A stretch of 64,000 bases of DNA from Chlorocebus sabaeus (Eukaryota > Chordata > Mammalia > Primates > Cercopithecidae), in contig NC_132919.1 in the NCBI RefSeq assembly GCF_047675955.1, positions 65,638,816-65,702,815 of the forward strand, in the 5' to 3' direction. Positions 10,909-24,273 of this stretch are shown in pieces. Made by a program: the position numbers and the translations under genes. The first letter of the stretch is position 1; each line of letters starts with the position of its first letter. The notes beneath the pieces were generated by a model. That model did not search any database, was not told the origin of the DNA, and saw only the letters and a list, made by a program, of their open reading frames with translations.

Positions 10909-12818
10909 GAAATTAAGTGATATTTTACAGTTTTGAAAACACCTTCACAGATCTTTTCTTATTAGATTCTCAGAGCAACCTTATGAGTTGGCATTGTCAA
11001 AATTCAGTTCAACAAACAAAATCCAACTAACAGAAAAATTCACAGCTAACATCATATTTAATGGTTGAAGACTGAAAACTTTCCCCTTTAAGATCAGAAC
11101 AAGACAAAGATGCTCTCGCCACTCCTATTCAACACTCTATTGGTGGTTCTAGGTGGGGCAGTTAGGCAGGAAAAAGAAAAGACATTTATATCAGAAAGAA
11201 ATAAAACTATATTTACAGATGACATGATCTTATATGTAGAAAAATCCTACAGAATTTACCAAAAACAAAATTGGAACTAATAAATGAATTCAGCAAAGTT
11301 GCAAGATACAAGATTATTATCTAAAAATCAGTTGCATTCCTATATGCTAGCTGTGGATAATCTGAAAATGAAATAGAAAAAAATCTATTTATAATAACAT
11401 CAGAAAGAATAAAATACTCATGAATAAAGTTAACCAAAGAAGTGTAAGGTTTGTACACTAAAAAACAGAAAACATGTTGAAGGAAAGTAGAGAGCTAAAT
11501 AAATTGAAAGACGTCCTGTGTTCATGGCTTGGAAGACTTAATATTGTTAAGATGGCAGTGCTACCCAGATTTATCTACAAATTTAATGCAGTCCCTGTCA
11601 CAGTTCAACTGCCTTTTTCCCGGAAATAGACAACCTGATCTTATAATTCATATGGAATTGTAGAGCCATATTTGCCACAACAATCTTGAAAAAAAGAGAA
11701 CAAAATTGTAGGACTCAAACTTCCTGATTTCAAAACTTACTGCAAAACTACAGTAATCCAGATGGCATGTCACTGGCATGAGGAGAGTCATGTAAACCAA
11801 TGGAATACAATTTAGAGTCCAGAAATAAACCCATACATTTATGGTCAGTTGATTTTGACCAGGGTGCCAAGATCATTAACTGGGGAAAGAATAATCTTTT
11901 CAACAAATGTTGCTGGGGCAACTGGATATCTACATGTAAAAAAATGAATTTGGATCCCTGCCTCACATCACATACAAAAATTAACTCAGAATGGGTTAAA
12001 GACCTAAACCTGTTAAGTTCTTAGAAGGAAACATAGGTGAAAATCTGTATGACCTTGGATTAAATGGTGATTTTTGAAGATATAAAACAAAAACACAAGC
12101 AGTGAAAGAAAAACGTAGATAAACTGGACTTCGTTAAAAACTTTCATGCATCAAAGGACACTGTAGAATGAAGACAACTCACAGAATGGGGGAAAATATT
12201 TGCAAATTATATCTCTGATAAGTATACATATTTTATATATATTGTTTATATCCTGAATATGCAAAGAACCCTTTCACCTCAACAGAGATAAGACAATGCA
12301 ATTTAAAAATGGGCAAAGCATTTGAATAGAATAGAGATTTCTCCAGAGAAGATGTACAAATGACTTAGAAGCACATGACAAGATCTTCAACATCATAGTC
12401 TGTAGGGAATTACAAATCAAAACCACAGTGAGAGATAACACTTTACATCCTCTAGGATGGTCATACTATTTTTTTTTTTTTAAGACAGTAACACGTTTTG
12501 GTAAGGAAGTAGAGAAACTAGAGCCTTCATTGCTGATGGAAATGTAAAATGATGCAGTTACTGCACAAAAGTTTTGCAGTTCCTCAAAAAAACTAAACAT
12601 AGAATGACTCAGCAATTCTACTCCTGGGTATAGACCCAAGAGAATTGAAAACATATGTTCATACATTAACTTGTACATACATTAACAAGTGGCATTATTT
12701 ATTCATAGTTGCCAAAAAGTGAAAGCAACCCAAATGTCCATCAGCGGATGAAATGATAAATAAAATGTGGCACATCCATACAATGAAATCTTATCCAGCC
12801 ATAAAAAGGAATGCAGAA

Positions 12819-12950
12819 GCCAGGTGCAGTAGCTCTCAAGCATAATCCTATTGCTTTAGGAGGTCACAATGGGAGGATTGCTTAAGGCCAGGAGTTCAAG
12901 ACCGGCCTGGGCAACATAGACCCAGTCTCTACAAAATAAATAAATAAAAA
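12819..12950 (+). mobile_element. Alu left monomer (FLAM-like)
   Basis: Single diverged monomer, 'gccaggtgcagtagctc' to an A/T-rich tail, inserted in the L1. Confidence 0.8.
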
Positions 12951-13239
12951 TAATGAAATAACTATCACATGCTACAACATGAACCTTGAAAACATTATGC
13001 TAAGTGAAAATCCAGTCACAAAGATGACAAATTGTGTGATTTTGCTTACATGAAATGTCCACAATAAGCAAATTCATAGAGACAAAGTAGATTAGTGGTT
13101 GAGAAGGAATGGAAGAAGGGATGAATTGAGACTAACTGCAAGTAGGGACAGAGTTTCTTTTTGGGGTGATGGGACTGTTCTGGAATTAGATAGTGGTTAT
13201 GGTTGTACAACATAGTGAATATACTAAAAACCATTCAAA

Positions 13240-13555
13240 GGCTGAGTGCAGTGGCTCATGCCTGTAATCCCAACACTTTGGGAGACCCAGGTGGGAAGAT
13301 TGCTTGAGGCCAGGAGGTCAAGACCAGCCTGGGCAACACAGCAAGACCCTGTTTCAAAAAAAAAAAAAAAAATTTAATTACCTGAGTATGGTGGTGTGTG
13401 TCTGTAGTCCCAGCTACTTTGGAGGCTGAGGTGGGAAGATCACTTGAGCCTAGGAATTCGAGGTTACAGTGAGCTGATATTGTGCCACTGGGCTCCAGCC
13501 TGAGTGATAGAGCATGACCCTGTCTCTCAAAACAAAACCCTCCAAAAAACAAAAA
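13240..13555 (+). mobile_element. Alu (AluJ-like)
   Basis: Plus-strand dimeric Alu with a long mid A-stretch (13357-13372) and an A-rich tail, inserted in the L1 3' region. Confidence 0.9.
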
Positions 13556-13608
13556 CCACCCAAGTATACGTTTTAAATGATTAATTTTATATTATATGAA
13601 ATATATCA

Positions 13609-13896
13609 GCCGGGCGCAGTGGCTCACGCCTGTAATCCCAGCACTTTGGGAGGCCGAGGTGGGTGGATCATGAGGTCAGGAGATTGAGACCATCCTGGCT
13701 AACATGGTGAAACCCCGTCTCTACTAAAAATACAAAAAATTAGCCAGGGCGTGGTGGCACATGCCTGTAGTCTCAGCTACTTGGGAGGTTGATGCAGGAG
13801 AATTGTTTGAATCTGGGAGGCAGAGGTTACTGTAAGCCGAGATCGCGCCACTGCACTCCAGCCTGGGCAACAGAGCGAGACTCTGTCTTTAAAAAA

Positions 13897-13932
<36 letters not shown>
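13609..13932 (+). mobile_element. Alu with (TA)n(TG)n tail
   Basis: Plus-strand Alu. Its tail has evolved into a compound microsatellite, (TA)n then (TG)n, at 13896-13932. Confidence 0.92.
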
Positions 13933-15015
13933 CAAAAATGGCAGTAAGAACTCCATTAACATTTATTGTATAATCCCTCAGTGGTGCAGGAGAATCAGAG
14001 CTTAGAATCTTGTGAGGAAGGTATGGTACTTAGTCTAATGTAAGGCAGCTTGTAATAAGTAGTACAAAGACAGCTGAAAAAGCACAAAGGAGATATTCAA
14101 TCTTACTAGGAACCAGGGAGTTTCATAAACTTGGCTTTGCAAGGTGGGAAAGATTTTCACAGGTCGAAGGGGTTTGAAATAGGGAATTCAGTCAAAAGGA
14201 ATAGTGTGAGTGAAGGAATGGAGTTTGGACTGTGAGGTACATGGGGTTGGGGTGGGGTGTTGAGGTAGATGACGCAGAAGAATAAAGATGTATCTTGCAT
14301 AGGTGACTGTGAGTAGCATACTTAGGAGTTTGGGCTTTATTACTTAGGAATCATGTTTTTAGTCTCAGGTCATGTCTGCTGGCGGAGGGAAGGCTGAGTT
14401 GGAGGAGAACAAAAGTTAGAACCAGGGACACCGATTATTACCATTGTAGTTTTTTAGGAGAGGTGATATAGCTGAACTAGGTTATGGTTGTGAGACTGGA
14501 AGGGAGGCACATCCGAGTGAGTACAGTAGACTTAGTAGACTCTTGGTTGTTTATGTGTGCATTCCGGGGATAGGCAGTGAAGGGAAGAATGACCCTGAAA
14601 TCTTGAATTTAATGACTTGAAACGGTAATGATGAACAGAAGAGGAACACAGCAAGACAAACATGAAAAAGTGAATACTGAGGAGAAGGAGGTACCACTGT
14701 ATTTCACATTTAGTCATTGGTGATTTTGAAGATAGCAATTACAGTAAAGTGGCTGCTGGAAAGGATTTCAGAGAATGTTTGAAGAAGATAGCCATAGGAT
14801 GAGAACATGGAAGGCAAGGAAGGAGACTTGAGAGGTTTGGTAATAAAGAGAAGAAAGAAAAGGTTGCTAGTTGGAAGTGAGTTAAAAGAATTAGAGAATA
14901 GAATTAAAGTAGAATTATTGGGATTTTTACTTTTTTAGTGACCCGTGAGAGGCTTACTGGCAGTGTGCCAAGATTCAAGAGAGCAAAGATTGGGCAGGGT
15001 GGTAGTGATGGGATA

Positions 15016-15312
15016 GCCGGGCGTGGTAGCTTACGCCTGTAATTCCAGCATTTTGGGAGGCTGAGGTGGGCAGATCACTTGAGGTCAGGAATTCGAGACC
15101 AGCCTGGCCAACATGGTGAAACCCGGTCTCTATAAAAAATACAAAAATTAGCCGGGTGTGGTGGCAGTTGCTTGTAATCCCAGCTACTTGGGAGGCTGAG
15201 ACAGGTGAATTGTTTGAACCTGGGAGGTAGAGTTTGCAGTGTGCCAAGATTGAGCCACTGCACTAACTCCATCGTGGGTGACAGAGTGAGACTCCATCTC
15301 ACAAAAAAAAAA
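15016..15312 (+). mobile_element. Alu
   Basis: Plus-strand Alu 'gccgggcgtggtagc' ending in poly-A. Confidence 0.92.
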
Positions 15313-15669
15313 GACAGGAGAGGGAGCCTTCTACGTCTTTAAACATTTGAGATGCATGTCCTGAGATGCTTCTGTGAAGTTAAGAATATTAATTTTTTGA
15401 TACGAATCTGACAAAACTAGACATCAAGATATGCCATATATGGTAATTAAAACAATGTAGTACTAGTACAGAAATCAGGTAGGTAATGAAGTAGAACAAC
15501 CAACTAGAAATAGAAGCAGATATACCTGAAAACTTCACATACGAGATTTAAAATCAGTGTGGAAAGCTGGAAATCACCCATAGTTTCATTCTACAGTCAG
15601 TTGTTTTTCACGTTTTGGTGTGTTTTCATTTAGTTGGTTTGCTATACTTTTAAAAAAAATAATGCTGTA

Positions 15670-15973
15670 GGCTGAGCGTGGTGGCTAACACTTGTAGTCT
15701 CAGCACTTTCAGAGGCTGAAGCAGGTGGATCACATGAGGTCAGGAGTTCGGGACCAACCTGGCCAACTTGATGAAACCCCATCTCTACAAAAAATACAAA
15801 AATTAGCCTGGCGTGGTGGCGCTTGCCTGTAGTCTCAGCTGCTCGGGAGACTGAGGTGGGAAGATGACTTGAGCAAGGGAAGCAATGGTTGCATTGAGCT
15901 GAGATGGCGCCCCTGCACTCCAGCCTGGGTGATAGAGCCAGACCTTGCCTCACACACATACACCAAAAAAAAA
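15670..15973 (+). mobile_element. Alu (older)
   Basis: Plus-strand Alu with 'cacacacatacacc' before the A tail. Confidence 0.9.
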
Positions 15974-16254
15974 CTGTAAGGTAAAATTTCTATATACAAT
16001 TCTGTGATATGAACCCTACGTCAGTGTGTTATGAGAATTTTGATCTTTATATGATATATATAATCAAGTGCAGGTATGTTGTAGTTTACAGAACCATTAC
16101 TTTGAAACAGGACCTTTAGGGTGCTCCTAATTCATCACTGTTAAAATAATGCTGTAGGGAACAAATTATACATAAAAGTTTTCTATATTTGAAATGATTT
16201 TTGTGAGACAAACTTTATTTATTGTAAAAACAGTTCCAGCAGTTCAGAATTGTG

Positions 16255-16960
16255 AAGAGTGAAGGTGTTTCCTTCACATCTTCTTGTCTTTCTCCTTGGT
16301 GGTAACCACTGTTAACAGTTTAGTGTGTGTCTTTTTAAGTTTAGTTTTTATTTTTTTGTAGAGACAGGGTCTTGCTTTGTTGCCCAGGCTGGGGTGCTGA
16401 GGTGTGATCATAGCTCACTGCAACCTCATACTCCTGGGCTCAAGCAATCCTCGCACTTCAGCCTCCCAAGTAGTTGGGACTACCGGCATGTGCCACCATG
16501 CCCGGCTAATTTCTATACCTTTTGTAGAGACAGGGTCTCACCGTGTTGCCCAGGCTGGTCTGGAACTCCTGGACTCAAGCGATGCCCCTGCCTTGGCCTC
16601 CCAAAGTGTTGGAATTACAGGCATGAGCCACTGCACCTGGACTAGTTTCTTTTGAATTTCTGAGTAGTATTCAATTGTATGGCTCTCCTATAATTTCTTC
16701 ATTCATCTTTTGGTAGATATTTGTGTTGTTTCCATTTTTAGGCTATTATGAGTACAGCTGTTGTGAACATTTGTGTGCGTGTCTTTGTGTGGATGTATTT
16801 TCATTTCTTTCAACTAAAAACCTAGGGGTGCACTTGTTGGGTCACATTAACTTTGTAGAAACTGCGTTGCATCTTTGCCAGTATTGAATGTTGTCAGCCT
16901 TTTATATTTTTCTTTGCATGCTTTTCCCCCCAAAAGACCAAAATGGGAATTGTTTTTCTT
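16255..16960 (-). mobile_element. L1 3'-end relic, split by an Alu
   Basis: Antisense L1 signature: 'ggctattatgagtacagctg', 'gtgtggatgtattttcat', 'cctaggggtgcacttg'. Confidence 0.7.
16344..16641 (-). mobile_element. Alu
   Basis: Minus-strand Alu inserted in the L1 relic; ends 'cactgcacctgga'. Confidence 0.9.
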
Positions 16961-17244
16961 TTCATTATAAACTTGTAAAGGAATTCTAAAGTTCTAAGGG
17001 ATGCCAGGCAGGAGGTTCATCTATGTGAACAGTTATTAATTTGAGATAGAGAATGTCAAGGATATCCCTAAAGGCTCTTCAAGAGATAACTATAGGACAT
17101 ATAAGTTTAACTTATTTCTACCCCATCACTTCTAGTCCCACGTGACTTCAGAATTTTAAGAGAAGTTATTGTTATAGGAATATGTAGCACAGAGGGATTC
17201 CGTAGGCTTGAAGATTAGTACTGATGGCCTTCCTTGCGTTATTC

Positions 17245-17400
17245 TAGGCCAGTACTATCCAATGAAACTTTCTGCAGTGATCTAGCCGCATGTGGCTCTT
17301 GAAACGTAGGGCTAGTGCAACTGAAGAATTGAATTTAACTAAATTAATTTTAATAGTGAAATATGTGTAGTGATTTCTTTGCTGAACAGTGTAGTTCTGA
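17245..17400. mobile_element. MER5-type hAT-Charlie remnant
   Basis: 'ctatccaatgaaactttctg', 'gccgcatgtggctcttga' and 'ctagtgcaactgaa' fit this family. Confidence 0.65.
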
Positions 17401-18015
17401 AATGTTATTTTTCAGGAAAGATCATCTAACAAGAAATAGTTGAGTGAGACATGTTAGCTGAGCTGGCCCTGGGGCAGGTTTGTGTTTTCAGTCCTTCCCT
17501 TTCCTGTGACAGAAGTGAAACCAAAGCCTAGAGCACCACAGAGGAAGAACCAGTGGATTCATAAGGGTGACAGTTCAGGTAGAGGAAACTCTTTTGGTCA
17601 GATGCCACACTCTTTATTTTTCTTTCTGTTTATTTTGCCCTATTAAATTATTTGGTAAAGAGTAAAGCCTACTTTAATCCAGTTTTTTAAGTGGACCTTT
17701 GGACGAAAGTATGTGATTTAAATTCCAAAACTGTGCAGTGTTGTCCAGAAGAGTCCTGATTAAATCCCCCCAGTTTCTTTGATGAAGATAAGCGAATAAT
17801 CTTTCTGCACATGAAAGGCTTTCAAGTAAGTAATGATGTAATTACCTCACTAAAGTTTCCATTAAAGGTTTGTTGAAATTTTCATTCTTTATAGTAGCAG
17901 TGAGTTTATAAGTTTTGATATTTTAAGTTGTTATAATGAAGATATTTCTATACCCTTCAGACGGCTAAATGTTCTAATAACTCAACATGTAAAATGCCTA
18001 TCAGTTTTATATTTT

Positions 18016-18312
18016 CTTTTCTTTTTTTTTTTAAACAGTCTCGCTCTGTCACCCAGGCTGGAGTGCAGTGGCACAGTCTCAGCTCACTGCAACCTCCGCC
18101 TCCTGGGTTCAAGCAATTCTCCTGCCTTAGCCTCCCGAGTAGCTGGGACTACAGGCACACACTGCCATGCCCGGCTAATTTTTTGTATTTTAGTAGAGAG
18201 AGGGTTTCACTGTGTTACCCATGCTGGTCTTGAACTCCTGAGCTCAGACAGTCCTCCCACCTTGGCCTCCCAAAGTGCTGAGATTATAGGCGTGAGCCAC
18301 CACGCCTGGCCT
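18016..18312 (-). mobile_element. Alu
   Basis: Minus-strand full-length Alu, ending 'cacgcctggcc'. Confidence 0.93.
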
Positions 18313-18821
18313 TTACTTTCATTTCTTCACAGCTGCATGGCTGTAGTGGTTGGCTTTCATTATTGTTTCCTAGGGGCAAGGTCAGTGTTAGAAAAATTGT
18401 GGAATTTTCCATTGACATTGCTGTGGTGAGTAGACAGCTACTATTTATAGAGACTTATACTTTGTTGAAAAAGTGAGATGCCCTGCTTGGCTTACCATAA
18501 AAACACAGATGCTTCTGGATTCCAGTAGGGAGGCCTTTTGTTCACAGCATCTGTTTTGGTTGGCCAGCCAGATGACTTCTGTGGATTTTTTCACTCCTTT
18601 TGAAGGACACTTGACAAATAAACAAGTTTATAAATGAGTTAGCATTTTATAAATTTATTTTATTACTTTAGCTATATAGTTCTGTGAAATATTTTGAACT
18701 ATTAGGTCATTTTAGCCCAATTTTCTCACTTCCTAAATAACCTTGAGACGATCAGTCCTTTGTTAATTGTTTATTCTGCAGTTGAGACAGGTTTGTATTG
18801 ATCTATAAATTTTTGTGTTCA

Positions 18822-18960
18822 ACAAACGTTTAATAAGTACTCACTGTGTACTAGGCCCTGTACTAACACTGGGAACTACAGATGTGAGCAAGATATAGTC
18901 TCAGTCTTTGAGAAGTTTAGTGTCTTATATGCAATGCAAACATGTAGACAGATGATAAAA
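18822..18960 (-). mobile_element. L2 3'-end remnant
   Basis: 'actcactgtgtactaggccc' and following 'gggaactacagatgtgagcaa' match the reverse of the L2 3' end. Confidence 0.6.
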
Positions 18961-19524
18961 ATATAGTTGAGTGCTTCCATTTGAAGTTTATTTCATCAGT
19001 TTAATGGGGAGGGGCAGGTGTCTAGGAATGCCTTCCAGAAAAAGTAATGTCTAAGTGGAGAATTGTAGAGTGAGTGGGAGTTGTCCAGGGACGGAGCAGG
19101 GGTTAGCAGGGGAGATTATGTAAAAGAAAGAAGCTTGCAGGTGAAAACAACCCTGGGAAAGTGGAAACTGAAGTTCAGTACATTTCTGTCAGATGGCTGA
19201 TCAAGCTGTGACTTTGGGCAAAATGCTATCAACATTTGTTGAACACAGAAATGCTGTCTCTTTCACTAAGCAGACTTGTGACCTAGACTTTATTCATCTC
19301 GTGCTCAATTAGTGATTTCCAAACATTTATCATGAATTTCATAACTAAAAAATGTTTTGATTATGTACCCTCATGTATTGATTATATGACAATATTTATA
19401 GATGATACATAGTACTCAAAGTTATATACACAGTAGATAGAACATGTATAAAAAAAAAGGATGAGCTAAAGATGACAGGTACAATATTCTCATAGTATTA
19501 ATTTTACTAAAAATACAGAAAGTA

Positions 19525-19833
19525 GGCCAGGTGTAGTGGCTCATGCCTGTAATCCTAGCACTTTGGGAGGCTGAGGCAGGCAGATCACTTGAGTTCAGGA
19601 GTTTGAGACAAGCCTGACCAATATAGCGAAACCCTGTCTCTACTAAGAAAATACAAAAAATTAGCCCGGATGTGGTGGCACGTGCCTGTAGTCCCAGCTA
19701 CTTGGGAGGGTGAGGCAGGAGAATTGCTTGAACCCGCGAGGCAGAGGTTACAGTGAGCCGAGATCATGCTACTGCACTCCAGCCTGGGTGACAGAGCAAG
19801 ACTCCATCTAAAAAAAACAAAAAACAAAGACAC
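19525..19833 (+). mobile_element. Alu
   Basis: TSD cagaaagta at 19516-19524 and 19834-19842. Confidence 0.94.
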
Positions 19834-20337
19834 CCAGAAAGTAAAGTGGTACATCATTATTCTTTAAAATCTTTGTTTAATATTATGTGATACAGCTGCT
19901 CAGAGGGCTGTTTCTAAAATCAGTTTATTTTGATACTTTAATGGCAGTCAAAGCCTGGAACAAAATGGAGGAATTTGGCTGTACTTTCTAAATCATATTA
20001 TTTTTTCTCCAGACTTTTTCACCATTTATAGAAGTGCTTTATTGAAATGTGGCTGGTAAATTTCCATCTATTAGTTTTTCTTGCAGATTAATAAAAATAT
20101 ATACTTTTATTGTGCTAATAAATGGGTTCCAAAAGTCACTGTAAGTCTTCATTTGGAAGATATTTTAAAAAGTTGTAGAATATTCTGTTTCTGACTTTAT
20201 AAAGCATGAAGATATGAGATTTTGGTGTCTTTATTTTTTAGATTATATATATTGTTTCAACAGCAGAATCACTTAGCAATGGAAATGTTTCCAAATATCC
20301 AATTTTGAAATGCTCTATTAGGAAAGAATTTTTCTCT

Positions 20338-20642
20338 CTCTCTCTCTCTTTTTTTTTTAAAGACAAAGTCTAGCTCTTATCCCCCAGGCTGGAGTGCAAT
20401 GATGCCATCTGGGCTCACTGCAACCTCTGCCTCCTGGGTTCAAGCAATTCTCCTGCCTCAGCCTCCTGAGTAGCTGGGATTACAGGTGTGCATCACCATG
20501 CCTGGCTAATTTTTGTATTTAAAGTACAGACGGGGTTTCACCATGTTGGCCAGGCTGGTCTCAAACTCCTGACCTTAGGTGATCTGCCCGCCTCAGCCTC
20601 CCAAAGTGCTGGGATTACAGGTGTGAGCCACTGCGCCCGGCC
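20338..20642 (-). mobile_element. Alu with (TC)n/T tail
   Basis: Minus-strand Alu preceded by a (TC)n run. Flanks 'gaatttttctct' and 'gatatttttctct' look like the TSD. Confidence 0.92.
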
Positions 20643-20927
20643 GATATTTTTCTCTTTTTCTTTTTTCTGGAAAAGCTGAAAAGAATTTTGACATGTCGCT
20701 AAATATTTTTATTTTGTAGGGGCAGAATGAGTTTTTTTGTTTTTTAATATCTTCTTGGTAGCATACTACTTATAACCTCTTCAGAAATATTTAGCAAGTT
20801 TGGAACTCTAGTCTTTTTATTTTTAAAAAATCGTGTAACTCATCTACATTTAACAAATCTTTTAAGTACGTTTCTTGTGATGACTAGTGAATCTGTATGG
20901 ATTTAAAAACAAAAAAAAGATTATGAC

Positions 20928-21126
20928 GCCGAGGCAGGTGGATCACTTGAGGCCAGGAGTTTGAGACCAACCTGGCCAACATGGTGAAACCCCATCTCTA
21001 CTAAAAATACAAAAATTAGACGTGGTGGTGCACAACTGTAGTCCCAGCTACTCTGAGCTGAGATTGCGCCACTGCACTCCATTCTGGGTGACAGAGCAAG
21101 ACTCTGTCTCAAAAAAAAAAAAAAAA
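20928..21126 (+). mobile_element. Alu, 5'-truncated and internally deleted
   Basis: Starts at 'gccgaggcaggtgg' (first ~40 bases missing). It jumps from 'agctactc' to 'tgagctgagattg', losing about 60 bases of the right arm. Confidence 0.85.
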
Positions 21127-21325
21127 TTGGTGTCTACTCCCTATCTCCCAGAGTAGGGTAGAGGAAGATTCTATATTGATACAATTAACCTCAGTGACAT
21201 CTGAGGTACCTTGTTCTGACTTAATTACAGCAATAGTTTACCTGTGAATGAAGCCGTTAAAGGCTTTTGTATCAGATGCTATCACTGTAACTTTATTCTG
21301 AGAATAATAATAATTATTATTATTA

Positions 21326-21610
21326 TTTGAAATGGAGTCTCACTCTGTCGCCCAGGCTGGAGTGCAGTGGCACAATCTCGGCTTACTGCAAGCTCCGCCT
21401 CCTGGGTTCACACCATTCTCCTGCTTTAGCTTCCCATGTAGCTGGGACTACAGGCGCCCGCCACCACACCTGGCTAATTTTTTTGTATTTTTAGTGGAGA
21501 CTGGGTTTCACCGTGTTAGCCAGAATGGTCTCAATCTCCTGACCTCATGATCCACCCGCCTCAGCCTCCCAAAGTGCTGGGATTACAGGCGTGAGCCACC
21601 GCGCCCGGCC
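21326..21610 (-). mobile_element. AluY-like with (AAT)n tail
   Basis: Low-divergence minus-strand Alu. Its tail has become an (ATT)/(AAT) microsatellite (about 21303-21328). Confidence 0.92.
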
Positions 21611-22193
21611 AGAATTCTTTTTTAAAATTCCAGTCAAAGCAGTCATTTCATCAGTGGTTACAGTTTTCCGGTAAAATGCCTTGTTTCATTTACAGTTAAG
21701 AATACCTCCCTTTTAATACATTGTTCCTTGGTATCTTACAAAATTGTATTTCTTGTATATTTCATAATTACCCAATAAATACAAGATGAAAGAATCATCT
21801 ATATTTTTATCCAATTGTATAGCAAACCCCACACACTGTATTTTGTCCTGATATCTTCAAGTCTTTAGGGTTTTCTAAGAGCTTTTGACTATACTTACCA
21901 ATAAAAGAATACATTTAGTTTGTCACCATTTTTATTTCTGTGTATAATTTCATCTATGGTCCATGGCTTTTCTTATGGAAACAGCAGTTTCGACACTAAC
22001 TTTCATACAGTTTTGTGAAGTGTCACATTAAATAGCCTGTGATTTTAGACATAGGTGGAAAAATTATAGACGTTTAACTCTTGCTGTGAACACTTAAAAG
22101 CCTGGTGGATTATGAGGACTTTGTTCGTGCCATCAGATTATATCTTAAGGTAGAGTAGACACGTAGAGTGAGGTTCATCTTTAATAAAAAATG

Positions 22194-22487
22194 GGCTGGG
22201 CGCGGTGGCTCATGCCTATAATCTCAGCACTTTTGGGAGACCGAGGCAGGTGGTTAACCAGGTCAGGAGATTGAGACCATCCTGGCTAACATGGTGAAAC
22301 CCCATCTCTACTAAAAATACAAAAAAATTAGCCGGGCATGGTGGCGGGCGCCTGTAGTCCCGCCTACTCTGGCGGCTGAGGCAGGAGAATGGCGTGAACC
22401 CAGAAGGCGGAGCTTGCAGTGAGCCGAGATCGCACCACTGCACTCCAGCCTGGGTGACCGGTGAGATTCCGTCTCAAAAAAATTAAA
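22194..22487 (+). mobile_element. AluY-like
   Basis: Plus-strand Alu followed directly by a (CATA)n microsatellite (22488-22522). Confidence 0.92.
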
Positions 22488-22522
22488 ATACATATATACA
22501 TACATACATACATACATACATA
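22488..22522. repeat. (CATA)n microsatellite
   Basis: Tetranucleotide run evolved in the A-rich tail of the preceding Alu. Confidence 0.9.
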
Positions 22523-22530
22523 AATGGTAT

Positions 22531-22839
22531 GGCTGGATGCGGTGGCTCACGCCTGTAATCCTAGCACTTTGGGAGGCTGAGGCTGGCGGATTGCCTGAGC
22601 TCAGGAGTTCGAGACCAGCCTGGGCAACGTGATGAAACCCCCATCTCTACTGAAAATACAAAAATTACCTGGGCGTGGTAGAGCATGCCTGTAACCCAGC
22701 TACTTGGGATGCTGAGGCACGAGAATCGCTGCAACCTGGGAGGCAGAGGTTGTGATGAGCTGAGATCCGCCACTGCACTCCAGTCTGGGCAGCAGAGAGA
22801 GACTGCGTCAAAAAACGAAACAAAACAAAAATAAATAAG
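22531..22839 (+). mobile_element. Alu
   Basis: Inserted next to the previous Alu. TSD aaatggt[a/g]t at 22522-22530 and 22840-22848. Confidence 0.92.
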
Positions 22840-23078
22840 AAATGGTGTAAAGTCAATATAAATACAAGTACTAATATTTTATTTTTACACCCCAAAGGAT
22901 TATCGTATAATACAAACACCCTTCAAGTACACATATCCCACTTTAGAGACTACTGCCCTAAACAACAGGGATAATGATATTGAAACTGGCCTTTTAGTTA
23001 AAATAAAACAAAGCCAAAAATAATTCACTTTTGTCTATAAACTTATATTTGGGAGACAAATGTAAGAATAATCAGCTT

Positions 23079-23378
23079 GGCTGGGCATGGTGGCTCACGC
23101 CTGTGATCCCAGCACTTTGGGAATCCAAGGTGGGTGGATCGTGAGGTCAGGAGATCAAGACCGTCCTGGCTAACACGGTGAAACCCCGACTCTACTGAAA
23201 ATACAAAAAAATTAGCCAGGCATGGTGGCAGGCACCTGTAGTCCCAGCTACTCGGGAGGCTGAGGCAGGAGAATGGCGTGAACCCGGGAGGTGGAACTTG
23301 CAGTGAGCCGAGATTGTGCCACTGCACTCCAGCCTGGGTGACAGAGCAAGACTCCATCTCCAAAAAAAAAAAAAAAAA
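23079..23378 (+). mobile_element. AluY-like
   Basis: TSD aatcagctt at 23070-23078 and 23379-23387. Pure poly-A tail. Confidence 0.94.
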
Positions 23379-23654
23379 AATCAGCTTTGGCTTGAGGTTT
23401 GGAGAATGAACACTTCTATGACTACCTGTCATAGCTCACTAGGAAACCCTAGTGAACCATGGAAGGGTTATTGGTTAAATATATTGTATAAAGAAACATT
23501 TTGCTAGTTGCTGTTGACCAAAAAGGCTGTTTTTTAAAAAAAATGTAGTCTGTAATTATTTTTGTTGAAAGATATTTGGAAGATAGTTTTTCTCAATCTA
23601 TAGGAGATACAGTTTGTAGCCACCTGGGATCTCTTATAAAAAGATACTTTTTCA

Positions 23655-23720
23655 TAGTATACTTTTTATAATATACATAAAATTTCATAATATACTTTTG
23701 ATAATATATATGAAATTTGA
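23655..23720. repeat. 33-bp AT-rich tandem duplication
   Basis: Units 23655-23687 and 23688-23720 differ at about 5 of 33 positions. Confidence 0.8.
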
Positions 23721-24273
23721 TACATAAGTTTATCAAATTTATTGAATTTAGTACATTTTTATTAGTCAAGATTCTTTGGAAGACATGGAAAACTAATTCA
23801 AAAAAGCTTGAGCAAAAAAAAGTGTGTTGGCTCGTAACTAATATTCAGGACTGGTCTCCAGAACTTGGTTGCCAGGTCTGTGTTTCGAGGTTGTCTGTTA
23901 GCTTGTCTGTGTTTCTGTGATAGTTTTACCGTTTTACAGTGGAAAGTCTTTCTCCGTGGGGTGCTCTGACTTGCAGAAGAATGCCTTTGGTCTAGTGCCA
24001 GCATATATAAAATCCTGTGGGTGGGATAGAGTAGACGTAGTTGCATGTGTGCTGACTGGCAGTCTCACAAAACCACATGGAATGGGGAAGGAACAGTTTC
24101 CCAAAGGAAGGGTTTGCTCTTACTTCAGAGGAAGGGATGCTGGGAGTCAAAAACAATAGATGTTCGTTATAGCAATGAGAGTGATAAAGAAGAGTGGACA
24201 GAAAGGCATAAAGTATTCTTTAAGGGAACAGAACTTGACTTAATTTGATTTTCCTAATCATTGATTCTTACAG

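Larger units (their letters stand above)
10985..13608 (+). mobile_element. L1 ORF2 3' part and 3' UTR relic
   Basis: Colinear with the L1 ORF2 C-terminal half: 'acagatgacatgatctta', 'ctacagtaatccagatggc', 'atgtccatcag', then a 3'-UTR-like region to about 13608. Short open pieces such as 11800-12024 translate to L1-type endings (for example KINSEWVKDLNLL), but the whole is broken by stops. Interrupted by Alu sequences at 12819 and 13240 and capped by one at 13609. Confidence 0.85.
1..24273 (+). other. NSF: NSF intron 1 (3' part)
   Basis: No exon or RNA gene is seen here. It holds 24 Alus, two long broken L1 relics (about 4780-9455 and 10985-13608), an MLT1-like LTR, MER5- and L2-type remnants and microsatellites, each listed separately. 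Stretches where I see nothing recognisable: about 509-1914, 2377-3440, 4154-4780, 13933-15015, 17400-18015, 18313-18820, 18960-19524, 19834-20337, 21611-22193 and 23380-24273 apart from one AT-rich duplication. Confidence 0.9.

Noticed and set aside
11800..12024. 74-codon frame resembling a protein domain
   Set aside because: It is a C-terminal piece of a decayed L1 ORF2, not a host gene.
16146..16158. 'aataatgctgtag' repeated from the flank of the Alu at 15670
   Set aside because: A 13-base match nearly 500 bp away; it does not bracket the Alu and is likely coincidence in AT-rich DNA.
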